From positions 1 to 39,286 of the forward strand of contig DAOTUB010000087.1 of assembly GCA_034437455.1 (NCBI GenBank): DNA of 39,286 bases. Reading direction: 5' to 3'. This DNA is from DAOTUB01 sp034437455. Its GTDB lineage: Bacteria > Chloroflexota > Anaerolineae > B4-G1. The position numbers and the translations under genes are program-made. Positions 25,301 through 32,512 of the stretch are shown here, piece after piece. Within the stretch, counting starts at the first letter, position 1. Each line of letters starts with the position of its first letter. Under the pieces are notes generated by a model that worked only from the letters and a program-made list of their open reading frames with translations, did no database searches and was not told the origin of the DNA.

Positions 25301-28300
25301 CGACCAGCGTGACGCCGGTCACCTCACGTTGAGCTTGGAGCTTGATGAACGTCTCGTCCGCCTGGTCTCCGACGTGATCGTAGACGCGGCCGGTGATGGT
25401 GAGCCAGGTATCAGGGACAAGCGTGTCAGAGACGGCGACGGTGACCGCGATACTATCCTCCGCTGCCATCGCCAGGTCGCCGACGTCCCACGCAGCCCAG
25501 GCGCCGTCGGGTGCCTCTGTCGTCGGCGGCGGTGCGGACGAGACGAAGGGCACCGAGATGGGGAACGTGCTCGTGAGCCAGACGTCGTTCTCAAAGCCGC
25601 CGAGATTGCCGTACTCCAGCGTAAAGGTGACCAGTTCGCCAATGATGACCCCCGTTGAGTAGACGGCGTCGATCCACAGGTTGGGCGCTGTTTTTGCGAT
25701 GGTGATGAATCGTTGTTCCATCAGCGCGCTGTCAGCGTACACACGCTCCGCCAGGATGGTCTGGGTCCAGGTGCAGGGTTCGACGTAGAGCAACTTGGTG
25801 AGAGTGACGACCTCGCCTCCTGCCGCCGTCCAGGTCAGCCATTCGTCGCTGGTGAGCACGGTCCCGCCGCTGGGCGGGTCGACGGTGTAGGTGATCAGCG
25901 CGAGATGCTCCGGGTTCCATGCCTCGGTCAGCGTGAACGGTTGGGAGAGGGAGATAACATCCGTGACCTCGAGCGTATCCGAGGTCTGAACCGAGACCGC
26001 CAACTCTGGGTACCACAACGCACTATCGATCCATTTCTGCCATGCGGGCGGCGGCTCGCTGCAATGAAGGACGATAGGCACGGTAATCGGAGTAGTCTCG
26101 CAGGGGTCGTCGTGGATGACGTGCAGCGTGCCGGTATAATCCCTCGTCTCGGTGCAGAGGAACGTGACGTCAACGTCTGTCATCCCTGGCCCCGGAATCG
26201 TCCCGGTGATGGGGTCCACCCCAACCCACGTCAAATCTGACGGCGTCTCCTGAATCTCAAAGTCCATCGCTGCATGCCCGGCGTTGGTGATGGCCAGCGA
26301 GTGCGTCACTTCCTGATTGACGAGGGCGGTGATGGAGATGAAATCGGTCGGCGTCACCTCGATCACCGGTCGCTGTAGCGAAAAATTCTGCGGAGTGGTC
26401 ACTCCAGTGGTGACATCCACGATCGCGGTTTCTGTGGAGTAGCCGAAGGCCGAGGCCGTCACGGTGTAGGTCCCGGAGATCAATAGCACGGGGCCATAGT
26501 AGCCCGTCCCCGAGTCGGCTGTGACGGTCAGGCCGCCAGGCTCAATGCTCACCATCGCCGCCGTGCATGGCGGAGCCACGCTGCCTGTCTCGTAATCGTA
26601 GACGTAGCCTTCCAGGTAGCCGCCCGCGTTGACGGTCAGGGCGGTCTGGGCCACGTTCGCCGCCTGGGCGATCTGGTACTGTTCCGGCGTGGTCGTGGTG
26701 ATCTCGGCAGTGTTGGTGATGATCGTCGTGAACGGCCAACTCAAGCCGGGGTCCACCTGGGCGGTGACGGTGATCGTGCCGTCTTGCTGCCAGCGCAACA
26801 TGCCGACGGTCCAGGTGTAGGCGCCATCGTGACTCAGCGCGCCGGGATAGTTGAGCGTGTAGGTGTAGCTGGCATTTGTCAGACCGGGGTGGAGCGCGTC
26901 GTAGATGATCACATTCTCGGCGTCGTTGCCCAGGTTGGCAAAGGCGATGGTGAACGTGATCCAGTCTCCGGGCGCGGCGACGGCAGACGTGACTGTCTTG
27001 GTGATCCAGACGTCGGCCACGGGGGAGACAGCCACGGCCCACTCGACCTCGGTTTGGATGGGGTCGCCGGTGGGGGTTAGGGCCTCCTCTTGACCGTTCT
27101 GTCCCCCAAAGTTCTCGATGCTGCCCCAACTGTCCACATACTCCTCCGGCCCCCAGACGCCGCCGGGGCTGTTGGTGCCGACGACGTTGTAAATGTCGTG
27201 GGAGACGTTGCCAGCGTCGTTGTGGGTAGCATCCGGTGGGGCGGGAGGATGCTGGTGAGGCTGAAGCCAGCCGTTGGCCACGCGGCCCATGTACGAGGGC
27301 CAGCCAGGCAGGGAACCGATCCCGGCGTAAGGCCAGGTCTGCTCGATACGGTCGAACCAGGGGTCGGAGAAGGCGACAAAGCCGCCCTGTTTGTCCACGC
27401 CGGGCAGCGTGACGTAGTGGCCGCCCAGGCGGACCCAGTTTTCACCCTGCCACTGCCAGAAGCCCAGCAGCAGAATCACGTCCTCGCTGACCTCCACCTC
27501 CTCAGCCACCCACCAGAACTCGGGAGATTTGACCTGGGTGATAACGTATCCCTGGCGCAAGTTCTTGTCGATGATGTACTGCTCGATGCCGGTATAGAGG
27601 TCGGTGATGACCGTGCCGCTTCCGACCATGTCGGTCTGGAACCGGACGGCCAGATCCTCGACGAACTCGCCGCCAGGAGGCCAGGGTGTGGCCGGATCGT
27701 CCACGTTTAGCGGGTCGTGGTCGTCTAAACCCCCATAGCTCTGCACCAGTGGGTAGTTGTCGTTGTAGGGGATCGGCGGCTGGTAGGGCGGCAGCGGTGG
27801 GCCGACGGGATTAGGCTCAAACTTGGAATCGAACCACCACAGCGAGTTGGCCGCCGCCACCGGGCCACAGAAGGTCCACTTACTCACAGGCGGAGGTGGG
27901 GCTGGAGGTGGTGGATTGTGCCACGAATCCTGCTTCTGATCAAAGTCCGGGACGCCATTGGGGGCATAGTCCTGCCACGGCTGCCAGGTGCCCCAAACGA
28001 GGCTCTCCTCCTCCGGCAGCCACTCGCCGCTGGCCTTCCAGGTGTAGGGGGAGACGGTGAGGGCGAACTCGACCTCAACTTGGAGAGGTAAATGCCCCTG
28101 CCACTCTTCGGTCGGAATGTCAGGATGAGGGTTGATGCCTATGAGAGGCCATGGAGGCTCGAACGCCAGTGGGTACCCGTCCGGCCCCCAGGTGCCGCCG
28201 GGGCTGTCGGTTGGTATCGCAAGGTAGATGTCGTGGGAGACGTTGCCAGCATCGTTGTGGACGTTGGAAGCGTGACCGGGAGTGTGGGGCAGGATGAGCG

Positions 28301-29639
28301 TGCCGCTGAGGATGCGGCCGGGAGCAAATCCCATCTCGGCTGCGTCTATGAAGGGATCGCTGAAGGCGATACCGCCCATCGGGTCCACGCCAGCCACGGT
28401 GACATAGTGCCCACCGACACGAGCCCAGTAGCCGGGTGGTTCCACCCATTCATAAAAGCCCAGCAGCAGGATCACGTCTTCACTGCGCTGAACCTCGTCG
28501 GCCACCCATTGGAAGGAGGGAGAGATGACCAAAGTGACGTGATAGTCGTCCCACAGACCGTGGTCGCGCAGGTAGGCCAACGTGCCGGCGTGCATGTCGG
28601 TGACTTTTGTGCCCTGCCAGGTGCCGCCGGTGCGGATGCCGTCGGTATCAAAGTACCAGGCCAGGTCTTTGGCCAGTGGGACGGTGTTGGAGATGTCGTG
28701 GTCATCCCAGGGGCCATAACTTCGCACCAGCCGGTAGGTGTCGCTGACGGTCGGCGGTGAGTGGTCGGGCGTCTCGAATTTGGAATCGAACCACCACAGC
28801 GAGTTGGCGGCGGCGAAAGGACCGCAGTAGGTCGGAGTCACGATCTGATTTTGGTCAAAATCGGGCATGCCGGAAGGGGCATAGTCCTCCCAGGGGCCAG
28901 GCTTCCAATAGAAAGTGCCCCAGTCGGAGGAGGAGACCAGGTCCCCCCAGGAGTTGGGGTTGAGCCAGAAAGCGCCGCTCGGCCAGTAGTGGTCCCCACT
29001 GGGCGTCCAGGCGTTGAGCAGGCCGAGCCCCATGACCTGGAAAGTGCCAGCGGTGAGGCCGAGTTTATCGTATTGGATGCGGAACTCGGCCTGCCAACCG
29101 GAGAGCGTGAGGGTAGTCGCTGCTGTCCAGGAGACGGGAGTTCTGGCGCCCCAGCCGGTGCCGGTGCACCGGCTCTCCAGGAGGGAGCCCGATTGAGTGA
29201 CGCTGAGACGGTAATCGTCGGTCTGCGGCGCCGCGCCCCCATCGTGGTTGGTGTCCAAAAAGACCTGAGCAGCCGAGCCAGGGGTTTGGGGGTCGGGGAA
29301 ATCGAAGGCGATGTATAGATTGCCTCCATCCTCCCTGAAAAAGACCTCCACATCGCCGCCGTGGCCGGGGAAGGTGATCTTGCCGGCGTGGGCATATTCG
29401 CCGGGGGCGATGAGACCATCTACAGCAGCCGGCGGCCAGATATTGGGAACGCTGTGGGGCGCATCGGCCACGCCATCATCGCTCAGCCAGGGCGATGGGA
29501 GGGCTTGGAGCGCAAGGGGTGTGCTTACCGTGTCCCTCGCGCTGGCAGTGCTCGGCTGCCACTGCGCCATTGCCAGCAACGTACCCATCAACATCGCCAT
29601 CGCCAAGCTGGTCGCAGCTACAAAACGGAGCGTCTTCAT
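22344..29639 (-). CDS. Giant secreted protein with two papain-like modules and a PKD repeat array
   Basis: 2431 residues. The ATG at 29639 is preceded by AGGAGGT; open frame upstream of it is not used. A signal peptide (1-33, MKTLRFVAATSLAMAMLMG core, STASA cleavage) leads to a CBM9/DOMON-like domain at 60-235. Two related papain-like modules follow: module A (about 250-520) with C272 (YCGPFAAANSLWW), H411 (GGHYVT) and D428 (SDP), and module B (about 560-870) with C591, H741 and D759 in the same motifs. Each is followed by the same HNDAGNVSHDIY...SPGG.WGP sequence. Next come a DUF11-like domain (875-1000), a carboxypeptidase-regulatory-like domain (1005-1090), an immunoglobulin-like domain (1095-1195), two more beta domains to 1435 and the repeat array to about 2418. 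The tail is YIYLPLVMRGHP. Peptidase activity is inferred from the Cys/His/Asp order. The gene has its own promoter and terminator. Confidence 0.85.
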   Translation of the reverse strand: MKTLRFVAATSLAMAMLMGTLLAMAQWQPSTASARDTVSTPLALQALPSPWLSDDGVADAPHSVPNIWPPAAVDGLIAPGEYAHAGKITFPGHGGDVEVFFREDGGNLYIAFDFPDPQTPGSAAQVFLDTNHDGGAAPQTDDYRLSVTQSGSLLESRCTGTGWGARTPVSWTAATTLTLSGWQAEFRIQYDKLGLTAGTFQVMGLGLLNAWTPSGDHYWPSGAFWLNPNSWGDLVSSSDWGTFYWKPGPWEDYAPSGMPDFDQNQIVTPTYCGPFAAANSLWWFDSKFETPDHSPPTVSDTYRLVRSYGPWDDHDISNTVPLAKDLAWYFDTDGIRTGGTWQGTKVTDMHAGTLAYLRDHGLWDDYHVTLVISPSFQWVADEVQRSEDVILLLGFYEWVEPPGYWARVGGHYVTVAGVDPMGGIAFSDPFIDAAEMGFAPGRILSGTLILPHTPGHASNVHNDAGNVSHDIYLAIPTDSPGGTWGPDGYPLAFEPPWPLIGINPHPDIPTEEWQGHLPLQVEVEFALTVSPYTWKASGEWLPEEESLVWGTWQPWQDYAPNGVPDFDQKQDSWHNPPPPAPPPPVSKWTFCGPVAAANSLWWFDSKFEPNPVGPPLPPYQPPIPYNDNYPLVQSYGGLDDHDPLNVDDPATPWPPGGEFVEDLAVRFQTDMVGSGTVITDLYTGIEQYIIDKNLRQGYVITQVKSPEFWWVAEEVEVSEDVILLLGFWQWQGENWVRLGGHYVTLPGVDKQGGFVAFSDPWFDRIEQTWPYAGIGSLPGWPSYMGRVANGWLQPHQHPPAPPDATHNDAGNVSHDIYNVVGTNSPGGVWGPEEYVDSWGSIENFGGQNGQEEALTPTGDPIQTEVEWAVAVSPVADVWITKTVTSAVAAPGDWITFTIAFANLGNDAENVIIYDALHPGLTNASYTYTLNYPGALSHDGAYTWTVGMLRWQQDGTITVTAQVDPGLSWPFTTIITNTAEITTTTPEQYQIAQAANVAQTALTVNAGGYLEGYVYDYETGSVAPPCTAAMVSIEPGGLTVTADSGTGYYGPVLLISGTYTVTASAFGYSTETAIVDVTTGVTTPQNFSLQRPVIEVTPTDFISITALVNQEVTHSLAITNAGHAAMDFEIQETPSDLTWVGVDPITGTIPGPGMTDVDVTFLCTETRDYTGTLHVIHDDPCETTPITVPIVLHCSEPPPAWQKWIDSALWYPELAVSVQTSDTLEVTDVISLSQPFTLTEAWNPEHLALITYTVDPPSGGTVLTSDEWLTWTAAGGEVVTLTKLLYVEPCTWTQTILAERVYADSALMEQRFITIAKTAPNLWIDAVYSTGVIIGELVTFTLEYGNLGGFENDVWLTSTFPISVPFVSSAPPPTTEAPDGAWAAWDVGDLAMAAEDSIAVTVAVSDTLVPDTWLTITGRVYDHVGDQADETFIKLQAQREVTGVTLVVTNTGAIYTDTVVTFNADIAPDDTTKPYTYRLTIDGTPGGVMASGDDPLVFTETFATTDTHTVEIAVWNCAMTETEALTHSVVVTVSERPIPCVEITNVALTLLTSSPIYTLTNVQFSADVTPDDADKPYTYTIDYGDGVSETTISSADPLTAPLDHVFGATGAFTVEIAVWNCAMTETEALISSVVVTVSALPPCDEVDDVNLTLQTLTTIYTDTVVEFDAHVRPHRATKPYSYTIDYGDGFSETASSSADHLGEPLNHTFAATGTFTVEIAVWNCYMTAAQAVTSSVEVTVIEHAACVEVTDVALALLTGSPIYTDTNVEFSANITPTNASTPYSYTIDYDDGTIVTTTDIANPLALNHTFATTGVYTVEIGVWNCAMTEAEALTSFVVVTVSEQILPCVGITGVDFGSLPADPQAGEVVTFTITSILPITATQPFTYQWGFGDGGAATGNQVTHTYAISDSYWAAVTATNPCGGPVWMSHPVDVTGELAITVSPLSLSAILNPGETAVVTLTIGNASTATANLNWKLAENPDRSWLDEWPTDGVVTPSGSDDVAVTFDATSQSPGVYTTTIEVTSNDPDKPQMDVSVVMTVNCIPVTGVDLVVINADTIYTDTVVEFSADIAPDNTSKPYSYTIDYGDGVSTTATSNTDPLTSPLDHPFAATGTFTVEIAVWNCSMSAAQAKTNSVQVTVSEQPTSCIEVDITDVISDSPVYLGDAMHFTATVTGDTAITYTWDFDSDGAPEQTGFGSNTASHVYSAAGIYTVTLDVANDCPSTDTYSFPVAVNPGVCESVTDIALSRASAGTIYTDMEVPFYADVTPNDATKPYTYRLTIDDAPGVVMTSRDDPLAFTETFATTGTHTIKIAAWNCDEIEVQAETDTITITVYEPGVCVPLTNITIHGETSGAPGFYTFTTSYEPTDASEPIVYIWEDNSTAATSIRNLEAGTYNLRVTAANDCTDPAVTDTHTIIVGQYIYLPLVMRGHP
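22380..25322 (-). repeat. Tandem PKD-type repeats inside the giant gene
   Basis: About nine units of roughly 270-310 bases each, on the minus strand. Six of them are close relatives (units beginning near 25322, 25020, 24715, 24410, 23510 and 22935). Each of those carries IYT.T.V.F.A...P..A.KPY.Y, FATTGTFTVEIAVWNC and a further Cys at the repeat boundary. Two other units are more divergent PKD domains, and one HYDIN/BACON-like domain (near 23830-23515) interrupts the series. Nucleotide similarity between neighbours is high, so recombination could change the copy number. Confidence 0.85.
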
Positions 29640-29771
29640 CGTACACCTCCTGTACGTGATACGTCTCCCCAACTGGTCGGCAGAGGACATTGGATGAGGC
29701 ACAAAAAAACTGGATAGAGAGGTGAATGATAGGCAGTTTCTCGGGGAGAAAGATTTTAGGTTGTATAGGAT

Positions 29772-29800
29772 AAGATAGCACAATTCCTTGAATTTGTCAA
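29772..29800 (-). promoter_or_regulatory. Sigma70-type promoter of the giant secreted protein gene
   Basis: On the minus strand TTGACA (29800-29795), a 17-base spacer and TATCTT (29777-29772). The -35 is perfect and the -10 has two mismatches to TATAAT. Transcription would start near 29765 and give a leader of about 125 bases before the ATG at 29639. Confidence 0.65.
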
Positions 29801-29873
29801 TAGCAGCATTGTCTTTGACTACAACGAGATGCTAACCGGACCAGGCTTTCCGGTCGGCGCTCTACTTCCTACT

Positions 29874-29901
29874 TTGCCGTATGGAAATCTTGACGTATAA
29901 T
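29874..29901 (+). promoter_or_regulatory. Promoter of the alpha-oxoamine synthase gene
   Basis: TTGCCG (29874-29879), a 16-base spacer and a perfect TATAAT (29896-29901). Transcription would start near 29908, after an in-frame ATG at 29881, which supports translation from the ATG at 29959 (AAGGAGA at 29944-29950) instead. Confidence 0.6.
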
Positions 29902-29958
29902 AGTGCGACTCGTAAAGTAGCACAACTTGCGCTATGTGGAATCAAGGAGATTATTCGA

Positions 29959-31140
29959 ATGGATTTGTTTGAAAAATGTTTTGCCTATACCGATGCAAAA
30001 GAGGCCCAGCAGGCGGGCTTCTATCCTTACTTCATCCCGCTCTCCGAAACCGAGGCCACCGAGGTCAGCGTTGGCGATCACCGCCTGATCATGATCGGCT
30101 CCAATAACTATCTGGGCTTGACTACGCATCCCAAAGTGCGTCAGGCAGCTATCGAGGCGACGCAGCTCTACGGCACCAGTTGCACCGGTTCCCGTTTACT
30201 CAATGGCACGTTGGAGTTGCACCTGGAGCTGGAGCGACGATTGGCCGAGTTCGTGGGCACGGACACGGCCTTGATCTTTCCCACCGGCTACCAAACGAAC
30301 GTGGGCACGATCTCCGCGTTGGTGGGACGTGGTGACTTTATTATCACCGACAAGGAGAACCACGCCAGTATTGTAGATGGTTGTCGGTTGGCCTTTGGCG
30401 AGGTGCGCCGCTTCAATCACAACGACATGACCCACCTGGAGCGTGTCCTGTCCAGGTTGCCCGAGGATGTGGGTAAACTGATGATCGTGGATGGTGTTTT
30501 CAGCATGGGGGGCGACGTCGCTCCATTGCCAGAGATCGTATCCCTATGCCAGCAATATGGGGCGCGTTTGATGGTGGACGACGCCCATGCTATCGGCGTA
30601 TTGGGAGGAGGACGTGGCACAGCGGCTCACTTTGACCTTTGCGAGCACATAGATCTCATCATGGGTACCTTCAGCAAATCCTTTGCCAGCCTGGGTGGGT
30701 TCATCGCCGGCGAGGAAGACGTGATCCACTACATTCAGCACCACGCTCGCTCGCTGATCTTTAGCGCGAGTATGACGCCAGCCAGCACGGCGGCTGCGCT
30801 GGCCGCGCTGGAAGTGATGCAGGAAGAACCGGAGCGGATCGCACGGGTCAACCAGATCGGCGATCGCATGCGGGCCGGATTCCGCCAGTTGGGCTTTAAC
30901 GTAGGCGACAGCAAGACGCCCATCGTCCCGATCATCATCGGCGACAACACGCGCACCTTTATGACATGGAAAGCCTTGTATGATGCCGGACTGTACACCA
31001 ACCCGGTCGTCTCACCGGCGGTGCCGCCCGAGCTATCGCTGCTGCGCACCAGTTACATGGCGACCCACACCGACGAGCAACTCGACCGCGTGCTGGAGAT
31101 CTGCGCCGATGTGGGCCGTGCGATGGGGCTTATTGGATAA
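29959..31140 (+). CDS. Alpha-oxoamine synthase, serine-palmitoyltransferase-like
   Basis: 393 residues, PLP-dependent fold type I. Such enzymes join an amino acid to an acyl-CoA or acyl-ACP with loss of CO2: KBL (glycine + acetyl-CoA), BioF (alanine + pimeloyl), SPT (serine + palmitoyl). Motifs: GSNNYLGLTTHPKV (about 47-60), TGSRLLNGTLELHLELE (76-92), PLP-stacking H135 (NHASIVDG), D207/D208-A-H210, and Schiff-base K240 in GTFSKSFASLGGFIAG. The TFSKSFASLGG form is closer to bacterial SPT than to the TLGKA form of BioF and KBL. No biotin or threonine-degradation genes are nearby. The ATG at 29959 is set by AAGGAGA 8 bases upstream. The next gene (DUF401 membrane protein) follows after 60 bases. 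Confidence 0.85.
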   Translation: MDLFEKCFAYTDAKEAQQAGFYPYFIPLSETEATEVSVGDHRLIMIGSNNYLGLTTHPKVRQAAIEATQLYGTSCTGSRLLNGTLELHLELERRLAEFVGTDTALIFPTGYQTNVGTISALVGRGDFIITDKENHASIVDGCRLAFGEVRRFNHNDMTHLERVLSRLPEDVGKLMIVDGVFSMGGDVAPLPEIVSLCQQYGARLMVDDAHAIGVLGGGRGTAAHFDLCEHIDLIMGTFSKSFASLGGFIAGEEDVIHYIQHHARSLIFSASMTPASTAAALAALEVMQEEPERIARVNQIGDRMRAGFRQLGFNVGDSKTPIVPIIIGDNTRTFMTWKALYDAGLYTNPVVSPAVPPELSLLRTSYMATHTDEQLDRVLEICADVGRAMGLIG

Positions 31141-31200
31141 CGGTCATTCATCGCGCCAGGATAAATCACCACCGAAACGTACATCGAAGAAGGATAACCC

Positions 31201-32430
31201 ATGATCGCCTTGCTCAAACTGCTCCTTATCTTTGCCGGTATCGTGCTGCTGTTGAACCGCAAGTGGAACCTGGGGCTGGTGCTCACACTTGCCTCCATCG
31301 TCGTTGGCTTGCTCTTTGCCCATCCCCCCATCGAGATCGGACGCGATATCATCTTGGCCACTGTAGATCTATTGACCTTGCGATTGGCGCTGATCGTCGT
31401 GCTGATCATGATCTTGGGAGAGTTATTGCGTCAAACTGCCGGGCTGAAGGGCATGGTCGAGGGACTTCAGGCGCTCATCCCCAACGGGCGCATCGTCATC
31501 GCGGTGCTCCCGCCGCTGGTGGGGCTTTTGCCGATGGTCGGCGGGGCGATGTTCTCGGCGCCGATGGTGGACGAGGTGGGCGACCGGTTGAAAGCGGATG
31601 GGGCGCGCAAGACCTTTGTCAACTACTGGTTGCGTCACATTTGGGAGCCGATTCTCCCGCTCTATCCCTCGATGCTGCTGGCGGCCGAGTTGATGGGCTT
31701 GACAAACACGCAAATGGCCGAAACCATGTGGCCGCTGGTGCTGGCGGCAGTGCTGGGCGCTGTTATTTTTGGACTGCTGGGGTTGCCCCGCAGCGACGAT
31801 GCCGTGCGACCTGCGACATCCCGCGCGCAAAACCTGCGCGTGCTGGCGACGAGCACCTGGCCCATCGCGCTCGTCATCGTCCTTTCGTTGTTCCTCCCCA
31901 TTGACGAGCGCATCCGACTGATCCTCAGCCTGGTGGTGACGCTTGGGGCGATGATGGCGGTCGCCCACACGCCGCTACGCGACCTGGCGACTATCTTGCG
32001 TGAACGCATCCCCTGGAAGTCGGTGGCGCTCATCTTTGGCGCGATGATCTTTCGGCGCGTGCTGGAAACCAGCGGCGCTGTCCTGGCTACCTCGGCGGCC
32101 TTGACCGACTTGGGCATCCCGGTGGTAGCGGTCGCCTTCGTGGTGCCCTTTATCTCCGGGCTGCTGACCGGTCTGATGTCTGCGGCTTTCAGCATCGGCT
32201 TCCCCGTGGCGCTGCCGCTGGTGGCTGTGGATGGGGGAACCGTTGCATCGGGATGGGCGGTCTGGCTGCTGGCAGGGGGTTTCCTGGGCACGATGTGCTC
32301 TCCCATTCACCTCTGCCTGGCTTTAACCCGCGTCTACTTCAAGGCCGAGTGGGGAGCGGTGTACCGCCGCATCGCACCGGCGACGCTCATGATCGCGGCG
32401 ACAGCGGGGGCGATCTTGCTGTTGACGTAG
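31201..32430 (+). CDS. DUF401 family integral membrane protein
   Basis: 409 residues with about eleven hydrophobic segments. The sequence LLPMVGGAMFSAPMVDEVGDRLKADGARKTFVNYWLRHIWEPILPLYPS (about 102-150) is the hallmark of DUF401, a family in the ion-transporter (ArsB/NhaD-like) superfamily, and a second half-repeat has GLLTGLMSAAFSIGFPVALPL with LGTMCSPIHLC near the end. The presumed function is transport of an organic or inorganic anion; no substrate has been proven for the family to my knowledge. A weak ribosome site (GAAGGATAACCC) precedes the ATG. It may share a transcript with the synthase gene upstream. Confidence 0.85.
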   Translation: MIALLKLLLIFAGIVLLLNRKWNLGLVLTLASIVVGLLFAHPPIEIGRDIILATVDLLTLRLALIVVLIMILGELLRQTAGLKGMVEGLQALIPNGRIVIAVLPPLVGLLPMVGGAMFSAPMVDEVGDRLKADGARKTFVNYWLRHIWEPILPLYPSMLLAAELMGLTNTQMAETMWPLVLAAVLGAVIFGLLGLPRSDDAVRPATSRAQNLRVLATSTWPIALVIVLSLFLPIDERIRLILSLVVTLGAMMAVAHTPLRDLATILRERIPWKSVALIFGAMIFRRVLETSGAVLATSAALTDLGIPVVAVAFVVPFISGLLTGLMSAAFSIGFPVALPLVAVDGGTVASGWAVWLLAGGFLGTMCSPIHLCLALTRVYFKAEWGAVYRRIAPATLMIAATAGAILLLT

Positions 32431-32484
32431 CCTGCCGTCCGCATCCCTTGTTTCATGCTCGATTGGTCCAGGCTCCATACACAA

Positions 32485-32512
32485 TTGATCTCTCCTGGAT
32501 ACGTGCTAAAAT
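32485..32512 (+). promoter_or_regulatory. Extended -10 promoter of the third glycosyltransferase gene
   Basis: TTGATC (32485-32490), a 16-base spacer and TGC-TAAAAT (the -10 at 32507-32512, with a TGn extension). The -10 overlaps the ATG at 32511, so if this promoter is used, translation would begin at ATG 32523 from an almost leaderless message. No ribosome binding site precedes either ATG. Confidence 0.45.

Larger units (their letters stand above)
29640..29958. other. Divergent intergenic region with promoters for both neighbours
   Basis: 319 bases between the start codons of the giant secreted protein (minus) and the alpha-oxoamine synthase (plus). Both genes have recognisable promoters here, listed separately. 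The part between the two promoters (29801-29873) shows no repeat or further motif I can support. The A/T content is higher than in the coding DNA on either side. Confidence 0.7.

Noticed and set aside
22640..25322. CRISPR-like or satellite array
   Set aside because: Units are about 300 bases, fully coding, and differ as protein repeats do; there are no short identical repeats with unique spacers.
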